From contig NZ_KB911582.1 of assembly GCF_000383615.1 (NCBI RefSeq), positions 145,271 through 209,270 on the forward strand: a stretch of DNA of 64,000 bases. The letters are read 5' to 3'. The DNA comes from Streptomyces canus 299MFChir4.1 (lineage in GTDB: Bacteria; Actinomycetota; Actinomycetes; Streptomycetales; Streptomycetaceae). The notes under the pieces are model-generated. The model saw only the letters and a program-made list of their open reading frames with translations. It did not search any database and was not told where the DNA came from. This document shows, piece by piece, positions 54,222 to 64,000 of the stretch (within the stretch, counting starts at the first letter, position 1; each line of letters opens with the position of its first letter). Both the position numbers and the translations under genes were made by a program.

Positions 54222-57200
54222 CAGTGACCGGCCTCTTGGTCGTCCGCGGGCACGGGACGCCAGATGACCTGGATGCGCGTGCCCGGATGGGCAGCGAGGT
54301 ACGACCTGATCTCCCCCTCCACATCGGCGACTGTGGCGGCGAGAGTTGCTTCGAGCCGAGTGGGCTCGACGACATGCGGAGCACCCGGTCGTACGTCCTG
54401 AGCAGGTACGTCGACAGTCCGCTCGCCACCGTCGGACCGCTGGGGCGCACCCTCCGTCACGCCAGGCCCCGACTGGACGACCGGCTGCCCGTGTTCCGTG
54501 AGGCTGACGTCGTCCGCGGTCGGCTGCGGTAGTGGTGCCACCGGTTGGGCCACCTGCGCCAGGCGTGCCACGTCGTTGATGAGGGCCAGCGCCCGGTCCT
54601 GGAGCTGGTCGAGCACCGGGACGAGCGAACGGGCCTGCTCGTGGTCGTTCGCCGTCTCCTCGACGACGCGGATCAGCCGCGCCGCCCGGTCCCCCACGCT
54701 GTCGTCCCGCCCGGCGAAGCCGCGCACACTGTCGAGAAGCTTCCAGTTGGTGTCGTCGAGCGCGGCCAGCACATCGGGCGCCTGCTTGAGGGCCGCCCCG
54801 ATCTCCGGGTCGGTCACGTCGTAGGCCACCGCCGCGAGCTCGCGTACCACCACGGCCGTATCTTCACTGCGGGCGAGCCGGGCCACCAGGTCGGCCGCGG
54901 CCTTCATGGACTTCATCCGTGGAGCGTCCGCTCCCTGCGGACCTCGCAGTCCCAGCTCCTCGGCCCGCCTCTGCAGCACGGACCGGACCCCGCTCACGGC
55001 GTCCCGGTGCCTTTCGGCCACTTCCTTTACGCCGGTGGCGAGTTTGGCGACGTTCAGCGCGATGAGCGCAGGCGGTACGGCAACCCCGAAGATCCTGCCG
55101 GCCCGTTCACGCGCGGTCGCGAACTCCTCGTCGGTCGGCTTCTCGACGGCGCGCAGACCGTAGCCGGGGCCGATCCGCTCCAGCTCCGGCGCCTGCTGCA
55201 GCGGCGAGGTCTGGTACACCCACGTTCGGTCGTCGAGCAGCGCGTACGTCGCGATGATCAGGTTGCTGACGTTCTTCTCCAGGCCCGTGAACCCGAGCTG
55301 ACCGATCCACTTGCGGATGTCCTCGACGGACAGGTCCGTCCCGGCGTGGCCGTCGGCGGCCTTCTGGTTGATCCGCAGCCGCCAGTCGCGGCTGACGTTC
55401 AGCGGACCGTCGTGTACCTCGCCCAGCCCTAGCGGGTGCACGATCTTCTTCACCACGGCCAGCTGGTGGCTGTCGACGACGACCCGGCGCTCGCCGCTCT
55501 CCATCGCCCGGCCGATCCATTCGAGCGCCGTCTTCAGCTCGCGCAGGGTGACCGGCTTGCGGGTGAGGGCGGGATCGAAGTCGGGGTGCTTCGGGTAGAG
55601 CACGGCGAACATCTCGTCGGCCAGGGCGTAGAGGTTCTTCTCGAAGCCGACCCCCGGCTCGGGCTTCTTCCGCGTGAAACCGGGCCGCAGCGACCACAGG
55701 TGCTGATCCGCCGGAACCTCGGCTCCGACGTTGGCGGCCTCCGCCTTACTGATCCCGTACAACTGCTCCAGAACGGCGGAGAGTTGGGTCGTGAGGTTGT
55801 CGCTCTGCGCCTTGAGCTGGTGGCGGATCTGGATCCGTTCCTCGGTCGAGCGGGTGGCCGTGACGTCGTCTAGCCGGTCCCGTTCCAGCAGATAGTTGAT
55901 CTTCAGGAGCCGTCCGAGCTGCCGGGCCCGCTGCTCGGAGAAGAAGTCGGGCAGCCAGACGATGGTGCTACCGGTCCGCCCCGACCGCTTCAGGTTTTCG
56001 ATCCGCTGAACGTCCTCAATGGGCGAGCGCTGGGGCTCGTCGAAGGGGTAGTCCAGTACGAAACGGATGTTGCCGTCCATCTGCGGTTCGAACTGCTCGT
56101 CGGGCAGATGCGGATCGCGTACGTTCCCGAAGACAAACTCAGCGGTGCGCTTGGTACCCCGCCAGACGATCTCGCGCTCGCACACGAACGCCTGGGTGTC
56201 CCGGATGCCGAAGGCCTCCCACAGCTGGTCCTTGACCCACTGCCGCCGCTGCCCGACCTTGTCCGCGACCCCCTGGACCTCTTCGAGCAGCGGCTCGACG
56301 TCCAGGTCGGACAGGTGCAGATGGAACACCGGGTCGGCGTCGCCCTCGCTCCTCAGCTCTCCGAACCCCTGGGCCTGGAGGTCGCGCAGCGCCTTCACCG
56401 CGATCGATCCGGCCGACCCCACCCGCGCCCGGATCGTGCCGTGGTTGAGCGCGGCGAGCCGTCCACCGGTCAGCCGTGCCAGAGCCGGCACATTGGGCGC
56501 GAGCGCGCCGAGCAAGAGCGTTTTGACGAGCCGGTCGTCCCGCCGGTAGCGCGGATCGTCAACGGACCCGTACTTCTCCAGCAGATGGGCTCGCACGCGC
56601 GCGTGGAAGCGGTGCGCGATCTCGGACTCCCGGCGCAGCTTGGCGGTGAACGCCTCGCCGGTCCCCGACGCTATGACGTCCCACAGGTCGCCGATCGGGA
56701 TCAGCTCCCCCATCTTCAGGTCATCACGACGGCGCCGAAGCAGCTCCTGGACGAGCTTCAGACCGGTGCGTTCGCGCTGCAGCGCTCCGGAGAGGTCCAC
56801 GAGGACGTTGAGCAGCGCGGGCGACAGCGGGTACAGGGTGCGGAAGTCGTCCCAGCTCGCCGAGGTCCGCCCGTGCGCGTCGAGCAGCACCTGCCGGACC
56901 TCGTCCTTGGACGACTCGACGAGCGTGAACGCCTCGTCGCGGGCCGACTCCATCCCGGGTTTCGGCTCCAGCACACGGCGCTTGATGATCTCGACGAGGT
57001 TGCTGTCCTCCAGGTTGACGACGTCGACGCGCCCGGCCAGGTACTCGATCTGCTGCTCCAGGTTCTGCACCTCGGCGCCGGCCACGTCGGAGCCGATGAG
57101 CTGCGACAGGTCGCGCTGACGCGAGATGAAGGAGACGATCGGCACGGGCCGGTCGGTGTCCCCGGACTCGATCAGCTTGACCAGCCGCTGCACCTGGTCG

Positions 57201-58126
57201 CGTACGAAGTCCTGCTCGCCCATGTGTGCCTGAAGCCAGAGGATCAGCTCGTCGAGGAACAGCACGATGCCGTCGTAGTTGAGGGACTTGGCGTGCCGGG
57301 AGATGACGGACAGCCCGTTCTCCAGCGGCACGAAGGCGTCCTTGTCGCCGCGGGCTCCTTGCGCGTACGCAGCCATGGGCCCGGAGAGCAGCGCGGACAC
57401 GAGTGCCTCGCGGTACGGGTCTCCGGCGGGCGCGTCGAAGGCGCGGTTCAGGTCGGCGGAGGTCCAGCTGCCCGCGGCCGGGGCCGCGTCGTCCGCGTCG
57501 AGCAGGTCGAGGTCGTCGTCATCGCTGTCCGCGCCGCCGACACCACCGCCCGGCGACACCGCGGCGGCACCGTCACCGAGCCACTGCACGAACTTCGCGT
57601 CGTCGGCGAGGAACTCCCGCTGCCTGCGCGCGTCCACGAGCGCGGAGTCGGCCCGGTAGACGGCGGGGGTCGGCTTGTCCGAGTGCTGAGAGCGCACCGC
57701 GTGCACGTACCCGCCGAGGATGGCCGAGTCGAGGTCCGTGGAGCCCACGAGGTGGTACGGCACCATGAGGAACCGGCTGTCGCGCAGCCAGTCGTCGTGC
57801 TCGGCGATGACCTCCTGGAGCCGGGGCTTGGAGCGGGCCGCCGCGTTGTTGTTCAGGACGGCGTGCAGCACGGTCAGGAAGTGGCTCTTACCGGCACCGA
57901 ACGATCCGTGCAGGTAGGCGGCGTGCGAGTTCCCGGACCTGACCGCCGCCCCGACCAGCCCGAGCGCGCTCCGGAAGGCCCCCTGCAGCTGCTCGGTGAC
58001 CACGTACTCGGCGACGCGGGCATCGGTTTCGGTGAACCCACCGGACAGCTCGACCTTGAAATCGCCGGCATGGACGTCTTCCTTGATGTCGATGACATCC
58101 TTCAGGAAGAGCTCGCTGGTGGGCAT
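54221..58126 (-). CDS. pglY: BREX type 2 ATPase PglY
   Basis: A 1301-residue large P-loop ATPase of the PglY/BrxC group. Walker A is [12 protein letters not shown] near residue 78, the Walker B-like acidic strand is [15 protein letters not shown] near 285. The rest is mostly helical with a charged C-terminal region. It leads the four-gene operon pglY-pglZ-brxD-brxHI and is divergent from a gene of unknown function. Length agrees with known PglY proteins. ATP hydrolysis by PglY is needed for the S. coelicolor system. Confidence 0.93.
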   Translation of the reverse strand: MPTSELFLKDVIDIKEDVHAGDFKVELSGGFTETDARVAEYVVTEQLQGAFRSALGLVGAAVRSGNSHAAYLHGSFGAGKSHFLTVLHAVLNNNAAARSKPRLQEVIAEHDDWLRDSRFLMVPYHLVGSTDLDSAILGGYVHAVRSQHSDKPTPAVYRADSALVDARRQREFLADDAKFVQWLGDGAAAVSPGGGVGGADSDDDDLDLLDADDAAPAAGSWTSADLNRAFDAPAGDPYREALVSALLSGPMAAYAQGARGDKDAFVPLENGLSVISRHAKSLNYDGIVLFLDELILWLQAHMGEQDFVRDQVQRLVKLIESGDTDRPVPIVSFISRQRDLSQLIGSDVAGAEVQNLEQQIEYLAGRVDVVNLEDSNLVEIIKRRVLEPKPGMESARDEAFTLVESSKDEVRQVLLDAHGRTSASWDDFRTLYPLSPALLNVLVDLSGALQRERTGLKLVQELLRRRRDDLKMGELIPIGDLWDVIASGTGEAFTAKLRRESEIAHRFHARVRAHLLEKYGSVDDPRYRRDDRLVKTLLLGALAPNVPALARLTGGRLAALNHGTIRARVGSAGSIAVKALRDLQAQGFGELRSEGDADPVFHLHLSDLDVEPLLEEVQGVADKVGQRRQWVKDQLWEAFGIRDTQAFVCEREIVWRGTKRTAEFVFGNVRDPHLPDEQFEPQMDGNIRFVLDYPFDEPQRSPIEDVQRIENLKRSGRTGSTIVWLPDFFSEQRARQLGRLLKINYLLERDRLDDVTATRSTEERIQIRHQLKAQSDNLTTQLSAVLEQLYGISKAEAANVGAEVPADQHLWSLRPGFTRKKPEPGVGFEKNLYALADEMFAVLYPKHPDFDPALTRKPVTLRELKTALEWIGRAMESGERRVVVDSHQLAVVKKIVHPLGLGEVHDGPLNVSRDWRLRINQKAADGHAGTDLSVEDIRKWIGQLGFTGLEKNVSNLIIATYALLDDRTWVYQTSPLQQAPELERIGPGYGLRAVEKPTDEEFATARERAGRIFGVAVPPALIALNVAKLATGVKEVAERHRDAVSGVRSVLQRRAEELGLRGPQGADAPRMKSMKAAADLVARLARSEDTAVVVRELAAVAYDVTDPEIGAALKQAPDVLAALDDTNWKLLDSVRGFAGRDDSVGDRAARLIRVVEETANDHEQARSLVPVLDQLQDRALALINDVARLAQVAQPVAPLPQPTADDVSLTEHGQPVVQSGPGVTEGAPQRSDGGERTVDVPAQDVRPGAPHVVEPTRLEATLAATVADVEGEIRSYLAAHPGTRIQVIWRPVPADDQEAGH

Positions 58127-58449
58127 CCGGCTCTCGTTCCCTCGCTCGGCAGCAGTCGGAGCGCGCTGATCTCGCGCGCGACATCCAATCTTGCCAGTCT
58201 TGCGATGCCTTGCGCCTGGCCAGACGCAAGTTCCGTGACGCGAGTGTCACGTTGAGCGACCCACGCGGGCGAAATCGTCGCGGAACGCAACAGATGAGCA
58301 CCTCACTGTGACATTCGCCTGAGTGCGGCCCTGCTGACGACCTGGCCGAGAACCGCTTACGACCGCATACGACCGTCTTGCGCTCCTTTTCGACCGGCTC
58401 CGACACTCATGAACAGCGGGATGTGCTTCATGACCGTGAGGGGGACCCC
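58127..58449. promoter_or_regulatory. divergent promoter region of the pglY operon
   Basis: No gene in these 323 bp. GTGAC-N6-GTCAC at 58235-58250 is a perfect 5-bp-arm palindrome, and near 58357-58377 ACGACCG is directly repeated. Either may be a regulator site; promoters cannot be assigned with confidence. Confidence 0.45.
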
Positions 58450-59556
58450 ATGGGGGGCGACGGGATCGAGGGCTTACTGCGCGACCGGTTACTGATCATG
58501 GTGAACGACAGGTCGGCGATCGGCCTGCTGCCACACATCGACGGAAACGCCGGAGGCTTGCTTCTCACAGGTGTCGATGCGGCGGTGAGATGCCGGAACA
58601 TACGCAACAGCTACCCGGACACGGTTGTGGCCGTCGACTACGGCGGCCACGAGCACCGGGTCGCGACCGTCGACCGGCCCTTCGGTTATCAGGCGGCCGA
58701 CGGCTGGCACGCGCTCGACTTCTCCGGCCTGGAGGAGGTCCTGAACGGCCAGCTGGCCAACAAGGCGGCGTTCGCGGTGACCCCGACCTGCTTCATACCA
58801 CCGGACGAGGACGGCGACGCCCGCGTCCTGCGTGCGGTGATCACTCAGGCCAACCGGCTGCAGCGGACAGACACGGTCGTCCTGCTGCCGTGCAGCTGCC
58901 GCTGGCTGCGGGACGAGTCGCTGCTGCACCTGGTGGAGGCGGTACGGGCCAGTCGGCACCCCGTGGCGCTGATCATGCAGCACTACAAGGACCCGTTGGA
59001 GCGCGTGGGCGTGGCCGAGGGCCTGCGCGTGCTTTGCCGGTCGTGCCCGCGTCTGCTCCTGTGGCGCACGGACCTGGCGGCTTTCGACGCGCTGGCGCAC
59101 GGGGCGCTGGGCACGGCGGTGGGGGTCACCGCCATGCTCCGCCACGGCATGGACCCGCGCCGCAAGGGCCGGGGCTGGCGGCCGTATCCGGTGGTGCTCG
59201 TCCGCGAACTGCTGAAGTACCACCGGGTGGAGGTGCTCCAAAACTGGTTCACGCGCGTGGATCCGTGGACGTGCGGGTGCCCGGTGTGCGAGGGCGCCGA
59301 GTTGTCGCGCTTCAGCGAGAGCAACGCCGATGTGAGGGAGTCTCAGTGGCACAACACGTGTGAGCTGTACGCGCTGCACGACGAGTTGATCTCGGCCGAT
59401 GCGGGCGGGGACCGGCTGGAGTGGTGGCGGCAGATCGTCGACGACGCGGTCGCCCGGCATCACCTGCTGACCTCCGATCTCGGGGACGAGGTCGCGCATC
59501 CTCCGGTGCTGCACTACTGGCAGCGGGCGAGCCCGCCAGCGGTTCCGATGCCGTGA
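58450..59556 (+). CDS. protein of unknown function in the Pgl locus, with TGT-like zinc motif
   Basis: A 368-residue soluble protein I cannot place firmly. Near its C-terminus it has Cys275, Cys277 and Cys280 (CGCPVC) followed by His301 in QWHNTCELYALHDELI. The order CxCxxC...H then a Leu-rich helix resembles the zinc site of tRNA-guanine transglycosylases and the DNA-modifying DpdA relatives, and the length and alternating strand/helix pattern would suit a TIM barrel, but the usual active-site Asp motifs are not evident. ATG 58450 follows GAGGGGGACC. It is divergent from pglY and lies between pglY and pglX. Confidence 0.6.
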   Translation: MGGDGIEGLLRDRLLIMVNDRSAIGLLPHIDGNAGGLLLTGVDAAVRCRNIRNSYPDTVVAVDYGGHEHRVATVDRPFGYQAADGWHALDFSGLEEVLNGQLANKAAFAVTPTCFIPPDEDGDARVLRAVITQANRLQRTDTVVLLPCSCRWLRDESLLHLVEAVRASRHPVALIMQHYKDPLERVGVAEGLRVLCRSCPRLLLWRTDLAAFDALAHGALGTAVGVTAMLRHGMDPRRKGRGWRPYPVVLVRELLKYHRVEVLQNWFTRVDPWTCGCPVCEGAELSRFSESNADVRESQWHNTCELYALHDELISADAGGDRLEWWRQIVDDAVARHHLLTSDLGDEVAHPPVLHYWQRASPPAVPMP

Positions 59557-59581
59557 CGGTTGCTGGTGGTGTTCTCAGTTC

Positions 59582-60016
59582 TCAGGGGAGGTCGATCTCG
59601 GCCCAGACGACCTTGCCGGGTCCTGGGCGGTCACTGACGCCCCAACGGGAGGCGAGGGCGTCGACGATGACGAGGCCACGGCCGTGGTCGGCCGCCGCGT
59701 CCGGGGTCATCGGTGGTGCGGCGACAGGGCGGTCGCCTCCGGTATCGGCGACCTCGATGCGGAGCGCGTCCGTACGGTGCTCAAGGCGGAGGGCGAAGTC
59801 CCGGCCCGGTACGCGTGCGTGGAGTACGGCGTTGGATGCCAGCTCGGCGACGACGAGGGCTACCGCGTCGGAGAGGGCCGAGCCGAACGGGAGCCCCCAG
59901 ACGTCGAGTTGGCGCGTGGCGAGGTGGCGGGCGAGGCGGGCACCGCGCCGGGTAGCGCTGAGCTGCTGGAAGAACATACGTACGGTGACGGCTGGTTGGG
60001 CCTGAGGTGCGGTCAT
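59582..60016 (-). CDS. RsbW/anti-sigma-type ATP-binding protein
   Basis: A 144-residue HATPase domain of the serine-kinase anti-sigma class. N-box ELASNAVLHA near residue 60, G1 box ADTGGD near 92 and G2-like GRGLVIVDALASRWGV near 115. In Streptomyces such stand-alone ATPases often neighbour XRE and DUF397 genes, as in the WhiJ and AbaA loci. It is divergent from the XRE regulator by 154 bp. Confidence 0.85.
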   Translation of the reverse strand: MTAPQAQPAVTVRMFFQQLSATRRGARLARHLATRQLDVWGLPFGSALSDAVALVVAELASNAVLHARVPGRDFALRLEHRTDALRIEVADTGGDRPVAAPPMTPDAAADHGRGLVIVDALASRWGVSDRPGPGKVVWAEIDLP

Positions 60017-60169
60017 GCGGTCCAGCGTCGTGGGAGGGAGAGCGCCTCAACAGGCACGACACTGGTACAGCCGCGGCTGGGTGGGTTCACTGAGTGGACA
60101 GGGTGGGTGACGCCTCGTAACCATGAGTGGGTTGATGTCCCGGTGGGGTACGTGGGAGGTGGGCCGGGC

Positions 60170-61000
60170 GTGTTGGACGGCGTCGCGAGCAGTGAACCGG
60201 AAGTGTCGGACGGCCTCAAGAGCTTCGGCGCGGTCCTGAAGGCGTTGCGGGAGGAAGCGGGGCTGACACAGGAGGAGTTCGCGCCGCTGGTGCGCTACTC
60301 GGTACATGCGGTGGCCAAGCTGGAGCAGGGGAAACGGTTCCCGTCGGGGAGGTTTATCGAGCGGGCGGGGGTGGTCCTTGAGGCGCCGAGGGTACTCAAG
60401 GCGGCGGCCCGGCATCTGACGCGGAGGCAGGGGCTGGCGTCGTGGTTCGTGCAGTGGGCGGGGATCGAGGAGGAGGCGATCTCGCTGTACGCGTACGAGT
60501 GCCGGGCTATTCCTGGGTTGTTACAGCCGGAGGCGTACGCGCGGGCGGTCTTCCTCAACAGTTTGCCTCCGCTGACTGATGAACAACTTGAACGGCAGGT
60601 CGAGGCACGGCTCGGACGACAGCGCATCCTGTCCGAGAAGCAGAACGTCGCCTTCAGCTTCATCATCGAGCAGGCGCTGCTCGAACGCCGGACAGGCGGT
60701 GACGAAGTTACCGGCATCCTCATCGACTACTTGCTCAAGCAGACCGAACTCCGCAACGTTCAGCTTCAGATCATGCCTCTGCGCCAGGAGGATCACGCGG
60801 GTCTCGACGGCCCCATGTACCTGGCGGAGTCTCCGGAGAACCAGTGGTTCGGCTACTTCGAGGGCCAGCAGGGAAGTGCCCTCATCACCAGCTCGAAAGA
60901 CACCAGCGCCCTCCTTCAGCGCTATGGCAAGATGCGGTCGCAGGCCCTCAGCCACGAGGCGACCGTGGGCCTGTTGAAGGAGATGCGAGGAGCGCTATGA
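60170..61000 (+). CDS. XRE-family regulator with DUF5753 effector domain
   Basis: A 276-residue WhiJ-like regulator. HTH at about 15-70: GAVLKALREEAGLTQEEFA then HAVAKLEQGKRFPSG. The C-terminal DUF5753-type domain begins IEEEAISLYAYECRAIPGLL and includes QILSEKQNVAFSFIIEQALL-type sequence. GTG at 60170 has a strong GGGAGGTGGG site nine bases upstream, better than longer in-frame starts. Its stop overlaps the DUF397 start as ATGA. Such regulators usually repress until relieved by their DUF397 partner. Confidence 0.9.
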   Translation: MLDGVASSEPEVSDGLKSFGAVLKALREEAGLTQEEFAPLVRYSVHAVAKLEQGKRFPSGRFIERAGVVLEAPRVLKAAARHLTRRQGLASWFVQWAGIEEEAISLYAYECRAIPGLLQPEAYARAVFLNSLPPLTDEQLERQVEARLGRQRILSEKQNVAFSFIIEQALLERRTGGDEVTGILIDYLLKQTELRNVQLQIMPLRQEDHAGLDGPMYLAESPENQWFGYFEGQQGSALITSSKDTSALLQRYGKMRSQALSHEATVGLLKEMRGAL

Positions 61001-61185
61001 GCACCACCGAGCTGACTTGGTTCAAGAGCAGCTACAGCGGGACACAGGGCGACAACTGTGTTGAGGTCGCCATGGCCGGAGCCGTCCACGTCCGCGACTC
61101 CAAGCAGAAAGAGGGCGAAGAGCTTGCCCTCTCACCGACCGCTTGGTCGAAGTTCGTCGGCTATGCGACTGACGCCCGAGTCTGA
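60997..61185 (+). CDS. DUF397 small regulatory partner
   Basis: A 62-residue DUF397 protein: LTWFKSSYSG, then GDNCVEVA, VHVRDSK and a final LSPTAWSKFVGYA, all hallmark segments. Coupled to the XRE gene by ATGA. In the WhiJ/AbaA systems the small protein is thought to modulate the regulator. Its position inside the Pgl locus suggests, without proof, a control role for phage defence. Confidence 0.92.
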   Translation: MSTTELTWFKSSYSGTQGDNCVEVAMAGAVHVRDSKQKEGEELALSPTAWSKFVGYATDARV

Positions 61186-61199
61186 ATCAGCCCCAATGT

Positions 61200-61242
61200 C
61201 AGTGGGGACGCCTGGAGTTAACGGATCCGGTCGCCCCCACTG
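61200..61242. terminator. hairpin terminator between DUF397 and pglX
   Basis: CAGTGGGG (61200-61207) and CCCCACTG (61235-61242) form an 8-bp perfect stem with a 27-base loop, directly between two converging genes. Confidence 0.6.
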
Positions 61243-61253
61243 TTGCGTTTTGC

Positions 61254-64000
61254 CTACTCGATGTCGAGGGCGGGCTGCTCCGGAGCACTCGCCTTCTTCG
61301 AAGCGGCAGCCTTACGCCCCCGCGTCCGCTTCACTGGCCGCCAGGCCTTGAGTTCCGTCGCGCTGAGCCGATGCTTGCCCAGCTGCTCGTCGAGGAATGC
61401 ATCGCAGTCCTCCGCCGGCACGGACTCCCACTCGGCGTCGTACTCACCATGCCACTGCCGCACCCAGGGCATGACCTCATACAGCCCGGCAAGCAACGGG
61501 GTGAGCCGCTCGGTGTCCCAACCGCTCTGCTCCGTCCGATCCTCGATGAGATTGATGAGTGCTTGGGCCTGATCCTTGTGATCCCACCCGGCCCACCCGA
61601 GCAGCACGGTCGGGTCGGCGTCGGGCCCAGCTTCCAGATAGGAGATGAACCGCTCCTTGGGCACGTCGAGTTTGCCGCGGTTAGACCAGTAGGAGGATTT
61701 GAGGAAGTCGGCGGACGAATACTTCGGCGGTACGGGGACAGCGAGCTGCTGCCCGGTCCGGTCCTCCTCCCGTTGCTTCTCCCAGACGTCTTCCCAATCC
61801 TCACGCTTACGGAGGCCGGAGTCCTTGTACCGCATGGCGGCGAGGAACGGCACATGCTCGTCGGAGACGACATCGGCGAGCACCTGCCCGAGCGGGAGGT
61901 CGGGCTTGTTGAGGTGATCGGAGGCGTACAGCGCGGCAACGGCGTTGAAGTCGGGATCGGAACTCAGTGCATCCGCAAGCTGGTTGACGGTAAGCGGACG
62001 AGGCTGCTTCACACCCTCACGCAGGCTGAACCACAGCGCGGGATCCTCACACCGGTCCAGCAACCAGGTGCGCAGGGCGGCCTTCTCCTTCTTCTCCCAG
62101 GGCTCGACGGACCACCGCCGCTTGCATTCGGGCCGTTCGATGAGCCCAATATCCTTGCGCCGCTCGATGATGTCGATACGGGCCTGCACGATGTCTCGGT
62201 ACCAATCGGGCCAGTAGCGTGGAATCTCGGTGATGGGCGTCGACCCGTGTCGCTCGAACCACGCGGTGTCGACCTCACCACGCGCACGCTTCCGCGCCAG
62301 CACCATCTCGAACGCCCGCTCCCCAAGGTGCACTTCGGGCACGATATCGGGCTCGGGCTCCGGCGCGGTGGTCCGCGCCAGGTCGGCCTCAGACAGCAGT
62401 CCGTATAGACCGTACACCTGCCAGTCCAGCTCTTCCTGGAGGGCAATCATGCGCTGGCGGATGCGGATGCTCTCGATGTGAGCGTCGTCAAGAACTTCGC
62501 GAGTAGGGGCGCTCGCCTCGCGGACAGCGGAGACTTCGCATTCGGCCAACTCCTGGGCCAGGGTGTCAAGTACGCGTCCGATGTGGAGCGGCAGTCGCTC
62601 AGGCAGCGGGAACTCCTGAAGCTTCGTTCCCGTGAACTCAAAAAATCGCTCCCACCCGGCACTAGTAATGCCCCCTCCCTCTCCACGGTTCCCCTTGTCG
62701 TGGCACACCTGCTTCATCCAGAAACAACCGGTCGAAGAGTTGAGCACACCCATCAGCTTCAGGTGCTCATCCTCTCCCGCTCCTTCTGGCAGCTTGATCA
62801 CTGGCGCTGACTGCTTGAATACATTCCCGCCCCGGTCTAGCACGAAGTGATTGTGAGTCGCGACAAACGCAAAGATAATCGACAACGGCGTCCGCAGTTT
62901 GCTCGGGTACAGCTCCTGCCACTCATACCAAGACATGCCACGTTCCAACATCGGCACACCAAAACGCCGCCTATGAGAGATGGCCGTTCGATAGATCGAG
63001 AGAACCCGTGCGGTGGTCCCGATATCCGCCAGAGAGAGCGTCTCGAAATCTTCGCCATACACCCAGATCGCGTCCACCTCACTCCGCGCCGTGAAATCCC
63101 GGATTACGTCACCCGTAATCATCGGCCTCGTCTGCACTACGGCCAAGCGTCTTGCGGCACCGTCCGTAGGTAGCAGAAATAGGTCATCCTCTCCCGTCAC
63201 AGAGCTAATACCAGCGGACTCCGCGATGGCACCAAGTTTCCGCACGGCGACCCTCTCAAGTCGCTCTAGCAGTTCACCCGCTCCGCCACCGCTCACCGAC
63301 CAGGGATGTGCACCAAAGCTGCCAGCCGAGGCATCCTCCACCGACACCCACTCCGACTCGCTCCCGGGCTTGCCCACTTGCTCAACAATCGCCCGCCAAA
63401 CAGCCGCCTCTGCCGGAACGTCGGGCTGTGATGGCTCCCCTCTAACACCCAGCACCGCCCGAACAGCCCGCTCAGGGTTCGGCACCCGATTCCGCCCCAC
63501 TAGAATCACGGTCGGCGTCCCATGTCCAGGAATAAACGCTCCCGACGTGTCGATCACATGCGATAGCTCAATCCGCTCGCGGAAGACAACCTCGATGAGC
63601 TTCTTGCCGAACTCCCGTTTCATGAAGGAATTCGAGGTGATCTGACCCACGAAGCCACCACCACCCCGACTGCCACCCATGCCCTTCACAGCCAACTCGA
63701 ACAATCTCTGCGCGAACGGAACAGACAAGGCATACTTCCCCGAGCAAGCGTCATACGCCGCCCGATAATTCTCGTTCTCCTGCTTGTCCTTCACGGTGAT
63801 GTAAGGCGGATTCCCCACCACAACGTGATACGACCCCCGCCCCAGCAGATCCACCCGCCGAGCGAACTCCCCCACATCCTCCGTAGAGTAAACAAAGGCG
63901 CCCCCACCCTCAGAGCCGTCCCCCTCCACCTCAGCAAACAACGTACCCAAGTCCGTCTGAATACCCGCCGCATCCCGCCCATGCAGCAACGAATCCCCCA
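61254..64000 (-). CDS. pglX: BREX type 2 adenine-specific DNA methyltransferase PglX (partial, N-terminus outside window)
   Basis: At least 915 residues of PglX; the frame stays open to the window edge, so the N-terminus and probably SAM motif I are missing. The catalytic N6-adenine motif is present as VVGNPPYITVKD, followed by FVGQITSNSFMKREFGKKL and FIPGHGTPTVILVGRNR, the conserved methyltransferase block. The long C-terminal half is typical of PglX. Parts between 62600 and 63700 are less GC-rich than the surroundings. No homopolymer run of seven or more is visible in this portion, although phase variation is known for the S. coelicolor gene. It converges on the DUF397 gene; pglW is presumably beyond the right edge. 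Confidence 0.93.
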   Translation of the reverse strand, partial: GDSLLHGRDAAGIQTDLGTLFAEVEGDGSEGGGAFVYSTEDVGEFARRVDLLGRGSYHVVVGNPPYITVKDKQENENYRAAYDACSGKYALSVPFAQRLFELAVKGMGGSRGGGGFVGQITSNSFMKREFGKKLIEVVFRERIELSHVIDTSGAFIPGHGTPTVILVGRNRVPNPERAVRAVLGVRGEPSQPDVPAEAAVWRAIVEQVGKPGSESEWVSVEDASAGSFGAHPWSVSGGGAGELLERLERVAVRKLGAIAESAGISSVTGEDDLFLLPTDGAARRLAVVQTRPMITGDVIRDFTARSEVDAIWVYGEDFETLSLADIGTTARVLSIYRTAISHRRRFGVPMLERGMSWYEWQELYPSKLRTPLSIIFAFVATHNHFVLDRGGNVFKQSAPVIKLPEGAGEDEHLKLMGVLNSSTGCFWMKQVCHDKGNRGEGGGITSAGWERFFEFTGTKLQEFPLPERLPLHIGRVLDTLAQELAECEVSAVREASAPTREVLDDAHIESIRIRQRMIALQEELDWQVYGLYGLLSEADLARTTAPEPEPDIVPEVHLGERAFEMVLARKRARGEVDTAWFERHGSTPITEIPRYWPDWYRDIVQARIDIIERRKDIGLIERPECKRRWSVEPWEKKEKAALRTWLLDRCEDPALWFSLREGVKQPRPLTVNQLADALSSDPDFNAVAALYASDHLNKPDLPLGQVLADVVSDEHVPFLAAMRYKDSGLRKREDWEDVWEKQREEDRTGQQLAVPVPPKYSSADFLKSSYWSNRGKLDVPKERFISYLEAGPDADPTVLLGWAGWDHKDQAQALINLIEDRTEQSGWDTERLTPLLAGLYEVMPWVRQWHGEYDAEWESVPAEDCDAFLDEQLGKHRLSATELKAWRPVKRTRGRKAAASKKASAPEQPALDIE

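Noticed and set aside
51735..58255. long plus-strand frames (830 and 715 codons) across pglZ and pglY
   Set aside because: Shadows of the two BREX genes; no domain recognised and strongly biased residue composition.
61254..64000. phase-variable G tract in pglX
   Set aside because: Phase variation is reported for the S. coelicolor gene, but no run of seven or more identical bases was found in the visible part; the missing N-terminus could still hold one.

Overview
The window is Streptomyces-like DNA. It has very high GC, GTG and ATG starts with purine-rich ribosome sites, and many co-directional genes joined by ATGA or GTGA overlaps. It also carries families typical of the genus: SARP regulator, DUF397/XRE pair, twin-arginine DyP peroxidase, SpoIIE-type phosphatase hybrid kinase. 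No rRNA, tRNA, CRISPR array or intact transposon was found.

Layout. (1) 1-5109: a degenerate tandem repeat, two adjacent iron-box-like operators, then an elemental-iron uptake operon efeO-efeB-efeU plus a lipoprotein gene. (2) 5162-19617: ordinary accessory genes: a primase/polymerase-domain protein, a TetR regulator with paired operators, an Rsm22-type methyltransferase, a large minisatellite-like block, a serine hydrolase, a Bcr/CflA exporter, oxidoreductases, an FtsX/ABC pair, MazG-like, DoxX, and an M24 peptidase-fold protein that has lost most of its metal ligands. (3) 19704-41103: a type II polyketide cluster with its MFS exporter and MarR repressor. The minimal PKS (KS-alpha, chain-length factor, ACP), C-9 ketoreductase, didomain aromatase and MBL-fold cyclase closely resemble the actinorhodin set, and the chain-length factor carries the octaketide gate residues. 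Around this lie a two-component flavin monooxygenase (ActVA-ORF5/ActVB type), a didomain ABM oxygenase, a halogenase-like FAD enzyme with WxWxIP, a CoA ligase plus alpha/beta hydrolase pair reminiscent of AntG/AntI of the Photorhabdus anthraquinone pathway, an acyl-CoA carboxylase beta subunit with its epsilon subunit (followed by three decayed tandem copies of the epsilon gene), a cation/proton antiporter and a SARP activator. (4) 41104-48004: a degraded zone with two frameshifted exported-protein genes, a large hybrid histidine kinase/PP2C phosphatase, and the C-terminal stump of a DUF2075 helicase. (5) 48005-64000: a BREX type 2 (Pgl) phage-defence locus, brxHI-brxD-pglZ-pglY in one coupled operon and pglX running off the right edge. 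Between pglY and pglX sit a protein of unknown function with a tRNA-guanine-transglycosylase-like zinc motif and a WhiJ/AbaA-like regulatory set (RsbW-type ATPase, XRE regulator, DUF397).

How the parts work together (inference): carboxylase-supplied malonyl-CoA feeds an octaketide synthase; the ketoreductase, aromatase and cyclase fold the chain; the CoA ligase and hydrolase may activate, release or shorten it; the flavin enzymes oxidise and possibly halogenate it; the antiporter and MFS pump handle export or resistance; SARP and MarR set expression. The most distinctive signals are this enzyme combination, the amplified and decayed accE array, the roughly 105-bp repeat array in the divergent PKS promoter, and the accessory genes inside the Pgl locus.
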